A stretch of 33,272 bases of DNA from the NCBI GenBank assembly GCA_029240815.1, contig JARDZO010000021.1, forward strand, positions 1-33,272, in the 5' to 3' direction. The translations under genes were made by a program, and so were the position numbers. This document shows, in pieces, positions 30,590-33,272 of the stretch; the stretch's first letter is position 1; the number at the start of each line of letters is the position of its first letter. The notes beneath the pieces were generated by a model. That model had not been told where the DNA came from. It searched no databases and saw only the letters and a list, made by a program, of their open reading frames with translations. This DNA comes from Brevibacillus sp. (GTDB taxonomy: Bacteria; Bacillota; Bacilli; Brevibacillales; Brevibacillaceae).

Positions 30590-31951
30590 ATGGAAGATCA
30601 GCTGACGCAATCTTTTGATAAGGAAAGTCTCCTGGATGCAGACCGCTCGCACATGTGGCATCACATGTCGCCGTACAATCCGAATCCCATGATCGTGACG
30701 GAAGCAAGCGGATCTTGGATTACAGACATCGATGGCAACCGTTATCTGGACGGGATGTCCGGTCTGTGGTGCGTAAATATCGGTTATGGTCGGCAGGAGC
30801 TGGCAGATGCCGCCTACGAGCAATTAAAGCAGCTGGCATATTTCCCGCTGACTCAGAGCCATGTACCAGCGATTCGTTTGGCGGAAAAGGTAAGCGAGTG
30901 GCTGGGTGAAGAATACCGGGTATTTTTCTCAAACAGCGGTTCGGAAGCGAATGAAGTCGCATTCAAGATCGCTCGTCAATTCCATCATCAAAATGGCGAG
31001 CCAGGCCGCTACAAGTTTATTTCCCGTCATCGTGCTTATCATGGAAATACGATGGGCGCGTTGGCTGCCACAGGTCAGTCGATTCGCAAGGAAAAATATG
31101 AACCGTTGGCCCCTGGCTTTCTCCATGTACCGCCACCGTATTGCTACCGCTGTCCAGTTGGTAAGTCTTATGGAAAATGCAATATGGAATGCGCGCAGTT
31201 TTTCGATCAAGTCATCAACTGGGAAGGCGAGAAGACTGTTGCTGCAGTCATTATGGAACCGACTATTACAGGCGGTGGCGTTATCGTACCTGCTCCAGAA
31301 TACATGCCAAAAGTTCGTGAGATTTGCGACAAGTATGGCGTGCTGATGATTGTCGACGAAGTAATTTGCGGCTTTGGTCGCTCAGGAGAACGCTTCGGGC
31401 ATCAAAATTTCGGTGTAAAGCCTGATATCGTAACGATGGCAAAAGGAATTACAAGCGCCTATTTGCCACTGTCTGCGACCGCCGTACGGGCTGATATAGC
31501 TGATAAGTTCAACGAGCAAGGGACCAATCTGCATTTCCGTCACGTCAATACGTTTGGCGGCAATCCGGCAGCCTGTGCGCTTGCCCTGAAAAACCTCGAA
31601 TTGATGGAAGAAGAGCATCTTGTAGAGCGGGCAAAGGAACTCGGCGCGCAGCTGCGTGATAAGCTTGCGTTCCTGGCAGATCATCCGTACGTGGGTGACA
31701 TCCGTAGCTTTGGATTCCTCATGGGTATCGAAATGGTAGAAGATCGTAAAACGAAAGAAGCAGCCGCTCCGGCCAAATTGACCCAAGTGATTGGGGAGTG
31801 CAAGAAGCGCGGACTGATTATTGGCCGCAATGGTGATACGATCCCTGGCTTTAATAACGTACTTACCTTGTCTCCACCTTTCAGCACGACGAGTGATGAT
31901 ATCGACTTCATTGCTCATGTGATGAAAGAAGCGTTTGAGACGTTGAGCTAA
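30590..31951 (+). CDS. Class III omega-amino acid:pyruvate aminotransferase, probably beta-alanine
   Basis: 453 residues, ATG after AAGGGGGAG, 15 bases behind the dehydrogenase gene. Fold type I, class III features: 'YLDGMSGLWCVNIGYG' near 53-68, 'FFSNSGSEANEVAFKIAR' near 110-127 binding the PLP phosphate, 'SRHRAYHGNTMGALAATG' near 145-162, 'MIVDEVICGFGRSG' with the PLP-pyridine Asp near 250, and the Schiff-base Lys285 in TMAKGITSAYLPL. A Cys-rich insertion (YCYRCPVGKSYGKCNMECAQ) at about 181-202 is typical of taurine/beta-alanine:pyruvate aminotransferases. It would convert beta-alanine and pyruvate to malonate semialdehyde and alanine, feeding the upstream enzyme. Taurine or GABA remain alternatives. 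Confidence 0.85.
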   Translation: MEDQLTQSFDKESLLDADRSHMWHHMSPYNPNPMIVTEASGSWITDIDGNRYLDGMSGLWCVNIGYGRQELADAAYEQLKQLAYFPLTQSHVPAIRLAEKVSEWLGEEYRVFFSNSGSEANEVAFKIARQFHHQNGEPGRYKFISRHRAYHGNTMGALAATGQSIRKEKYEPLAPGFLHVPPPYCYRCPVGKSYGKCNMECAQFFDQVINWEGEKTVAAVIMEPTITGGGVIVPAPEYMPKVREICDKYGVLMIVDEVICGFGRSGERFGHQNFGVKPDIVTMAKGITSAYLPLSATAVRADIADKFNEQGTNLHFRHVNTFGGNPAACALALKNLELMEEEHLVERAKELGAQLRDKLAFLADHPYVGDIRSFGFLMGIEMVEDRKTKEAAAPAKLTQVIGECKKRGLIIGRNGDTIPGFNNVLTLSPPFSTTSDDIDFIAHVMKEAFETLS

Positions 31952-31971
31952 TGCGAAGGTGAACAATAGAC

Positions 31972-32029
31972 AAACGGGTAACGCAGGCGAGCTTGAAAAA
32001 CCTCGTCTGTGATTGACCCGTTTTTTTTT
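31972..32029 (+). terminator. Strong terminator after the aminotransferase gene
   Basis: AAACGGGT (31972-31979) pairs with ACCCGTTT (32016-32023), with an inner stem of GCAGGCGAG and CTCGTCTGT, followed by nine Ts. Confidence 0.85.
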
Positions 32030-32130
32030 GCTGTTTTTTCTCACTCTTTTCTGGATTGTTAAAAAATGATGCGATAAACTAACTAGTGGTACAAAGCGCA
32101 TTCAACGTCAAGAGATCTCGGGAGGATATC

Positions 32131-32718
32131 ATGAAAAGTATCTGTGTATTCGCAGGCTCCAATCCAGGAGTCAATCCTGCTTTCGAACAAGTTGCTGTGG
32201 AACTAGGCAGGGAGCTGGTCGCACGAGATCTTGATTTGGTGTACGGAGGTTCCAATATGGGGCTGATGGGAAGAGTCGCCAATGCTGTTCTGACGGGTGG
32301 CGGAAAAGCGATCGGAGTCATGCCGACAGGGCTGTTCCGAGGAGAAATCGTTCATACCGGTCTGACCGAGCTGCATGAAGTGAAGACCATGCACGAGAGA
32401 AAAGCGAAAATGAATGATTTGTCAGATGGCTTCATAGCCCTGCCAGGTGGATACGGTACATTTGAAGAAATATTTGAAGTGGTCAGCTGGGGACAAATCG
32501 GTATTCACTCCAAGCCGATCGGACTGTTGAACGTAGATGGCTACTACACACCTCTGGTAGAGATGGTGAACCACGCCAAAGCTGCAGGTTTTATACCGGT
32601 TACTCAAGGAGAGTTTATCCTGTGTGAGAGCGATCCATCTGTGCTCCTCGATAAAATGCGTGACTACACCCCTCCGGCGAAGACGAATAAATGGTCGGAG
32701 TTGACTGAGAAAGAATAG
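32131..32718 (+). CDS. LOG family protein (cytokinin-type 5'-monophosphate phosphoribohydrolase)
   Basis: 195 residues; ATG 32131 follows GGGAGGA by 4 bases, and the frame extends upstream without a ribosome binding site. Landmarks of the LOG/Rossmann-type fold: 'CVFAGSNPGVNPAF' near 4-17, 'LVYGGSNMGLMGRVANAVL' near 37-55, 'MHERKAKMNDLSDGFIALPGGYGTFEEIFEVVSWGQIGIH' near 89-128, with the PGGxGT and E-x-x-E-x-x-x-W motifs needed for catalysis. Family members hydrolyse nucleoside 5'-monophosphates (in plants, cytokinin riboside monophosphates); the bacterial YvdD-type role is uncertain, possibly nucleotide clean-up. It is a single-gene unit followed by a strong terminator. Confidence 0.9.
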   Translation: MKSICVFAGSNPGVNPAFEQVAVELGRELVARDLDLVYGGSNMGLMGRVANAVLTGGGKAIGVMPTGLFRGEIVHTGLTELHEVKTMHERKAKMNDLSDGFIALPGGYGTFEEIFEVVSWGQIGIHSKPIGLLNVDGYYTPLVEMVNHAKAAGFIPVTQGEFILCESDPSVLLDKMRDYTPPAKTNKWSELTEKE

Positions 32719-32748
32719 ATCTCCGGTGAAAGCCGTAGTTCAATCATC

Positions 32749-32792
32749 AAAAAAAGCAGTTCGAACTGGTTTGCCAGCGAACTGCTTTTTTT
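32749..32792. terminator. Strong symmetrical terminator after the LOG gene
   Basis: AAAAAAAGCAGTTCG (32749-32763) pairs with CGAACTGCTTTTTTT (32778-32792), with an inner CTGG/CCAG stem. The T-run on the plus strand ends the LOG transcript; the A-run would also serve the other strand. Confidence 0.9.
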
Positions 32793-32821
32793 GATAGTGA
32801 AATAGCTTTGGGCAAATGTTC

Positions 32822-32851
32822 TTGACATACTAGAGAGGCTAATGGTAAGTT
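32822..32851 (+). promoter_or_regulatory. Putative promoter of the last, secreted-protein gene
   Basis: Perfect -35 TTGACA (32822-32827), an 18-base spacer and a weak -10 TAAGTT (32846-32851). The start codon is 77 bases after the -10. Confidence 0.45.
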
Positions 32852-32866
32852 GAAAGGAAACTTACC
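32844..32866. repeat. 8-bp perfect inverted repeat overlapping the -10 and leader
   Basis: GGTAAGTT (32844-32851) and AACTTACC (32859-32866) flank seven bases. It overlaps the putative -10 of the last gene, so it could act as an operator or as a hairpin at the 5' end of the mRNA. Confidence 0.5.
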
Positions 32867-32928
32867 CAAGTATTTTTATAGGATTAATCGGTATATGTTT
32901 GTTCTACACAGAAAGAGGAGGAACTAGA

Positions 32929-33272
32929 ATGATCCAGTCTAAAAAACTGTTGCAATTATCTGCGTCGGCCGCTCTGTTGGCAGCCCTTGTTTTACCGCAA
33001 GCTGCAGCTGCTGCAGGACAAGCTGACACGGTGCCTGCTGCTACTTTGACTCTAGCAAAACCGTCAACAGTCGGCTTGGCTGAGTGGAGTAGCTTTGTAA
33101 AGCAACAATACGGAATTCAGCTTTCCGGTACAGTAACACGTGAGCAATTTTCAGCTGCTCTGAACAAACTTGTCTCAAACATTTCCAGTATATCGGAAAA
33201 AGATACTGCTGCCAAAGGTTTCTTGGCGACAGGTACATCCCCTTTAGCTGTGAGTGAGGCGATCAGTGCTGT
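32929..33272 (+). CDS. Secreted or cell-wall protein, 3'-truncated by window edge
   Basis: ATG 32929 follows AGAGGAGGA by about 6 bases. The visible 114 residues begin with a classical signal peptide (KKLLQLSASAALLAALVLPQAAAA, cleavage near residue 28). The mature part starts with a Thr/Ala/Pro-rich stretch and a helical segment 'LAEWSSFVKQQYGIQLSGTVTREQFSAALNKLV' that has the spacing of a degenerate S-layer-homology-type unit (IxxxxTREQF). This suggests a cell-surface protein, but no complete domain is visible and the gene has no stop before the window ends. The function is open. Confidence 0.7.
   Translation, partial: MIQSKKLLQLSASAALLAALVLPQAAAAAGQADTVPAATLTLAKPSTVGLAEWSSFVKQQYGIQLSGTVTREQFSAALNKLVSNISSISEKDTAAKGFLATGTSPLAVSEAISA

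Noticed and set aside
1..33272. CRISPR arrays, tRNA or rRNA genes, insertion sequences, prophage genes
   Set aside because: No regularly spaced repeats, cloverleaf-like segments, transposase or phage proteins were seen on either strand.

Overview
The window is a stretch of chromosome from a moderately GC-rich, endospore-forming member of the Bacillota. Brevibacillus or a close relative is my best guess. The basis is strong AGGAGG-type ribosome binding sites, frequent GTG and TTG starts, a Gram-positive-type parE-parC pair, DUF1292 and YflT-like small proteins, a KinA/KinE-like sensor kinase, CbxX/SpoVK-class AAA ATPases, and intrinsic terminators after most transcription units. I see no tRNA, rRNA, CRISPR array, insertion sequence or phage gene.

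Layout, left to right. (1) Positions 1-4865: a tightly packed plus-strand operon of a TolB/WD40-like beta-propeller protein (5' end outside the window), a 743-residue exported membrane protein, an ABC ATPase, its ABC-2 type permease and a 56-residue protein. (2) Positions 4934-5376: the remains of an aadK-type aminoglycoside 6-adenylyltransferase with two internal deletions, in AT-richer DNA. (3) Positions 5514-7778: an orphan PAS-PAS histidine kinase, an acidic DUF1292 protein, and a convergent YflT-like stress protein. (4) Positions 8162-13015: topoisomerase IV genes parE and parC plus an unrecognised 108-residue protein in one operon, followed by a calcineurin-like phosphoesterase.

(5) Positions 13929-20819: a self-contained carbohydrate module. 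A TIM-barrel isomerase/epimerase gene diverges from a LacI-type regulator, a ribose-type ABC importer (binding lipoprotein, double ATPase, permease) and a Gfo/Idh/MocA dehydrogenase. Near-identical palindromes that match both a LacI-type operator and the cre consensus sit just downstream of the -10 boxes of both divergent promoters, and a weaker copy precedes the importer. The sugar is not identifiable; a keto-glycoside or inositol-like pathway would fit an importer plus dehydrogenase plus epimerase.

(6) Positions 20862-22347: a 67-residue protein, a MarR regulator, and a decayed MFS transporter that is probably its former target. (7) Positions 22428-27194: a 799-residue protein with two intact CbxX/CfxQ AAA domains, then an exported subtilisin-like protease. 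Between them lies a (CCCT)n tract that forms a four-run G-quadruplex motif on the minus strand, next to a TATAAT promoter. (8) Positions 27259-31951: a PucR-family regulator divergent from a CoA-acylating (methyl)malonate-semialdehyde dehydrogenase and a class III omega-aminotransferase, together a plausible beta-alanine to acetyl-CoA route. (9) Positions 32131-33272: a LOG-family phosphoribohydrolase and the start of a secreted protein that runs off the end.

All calls rest on reading translations and motifs by eye. No database search was run, and statements about families come from general knowledge.
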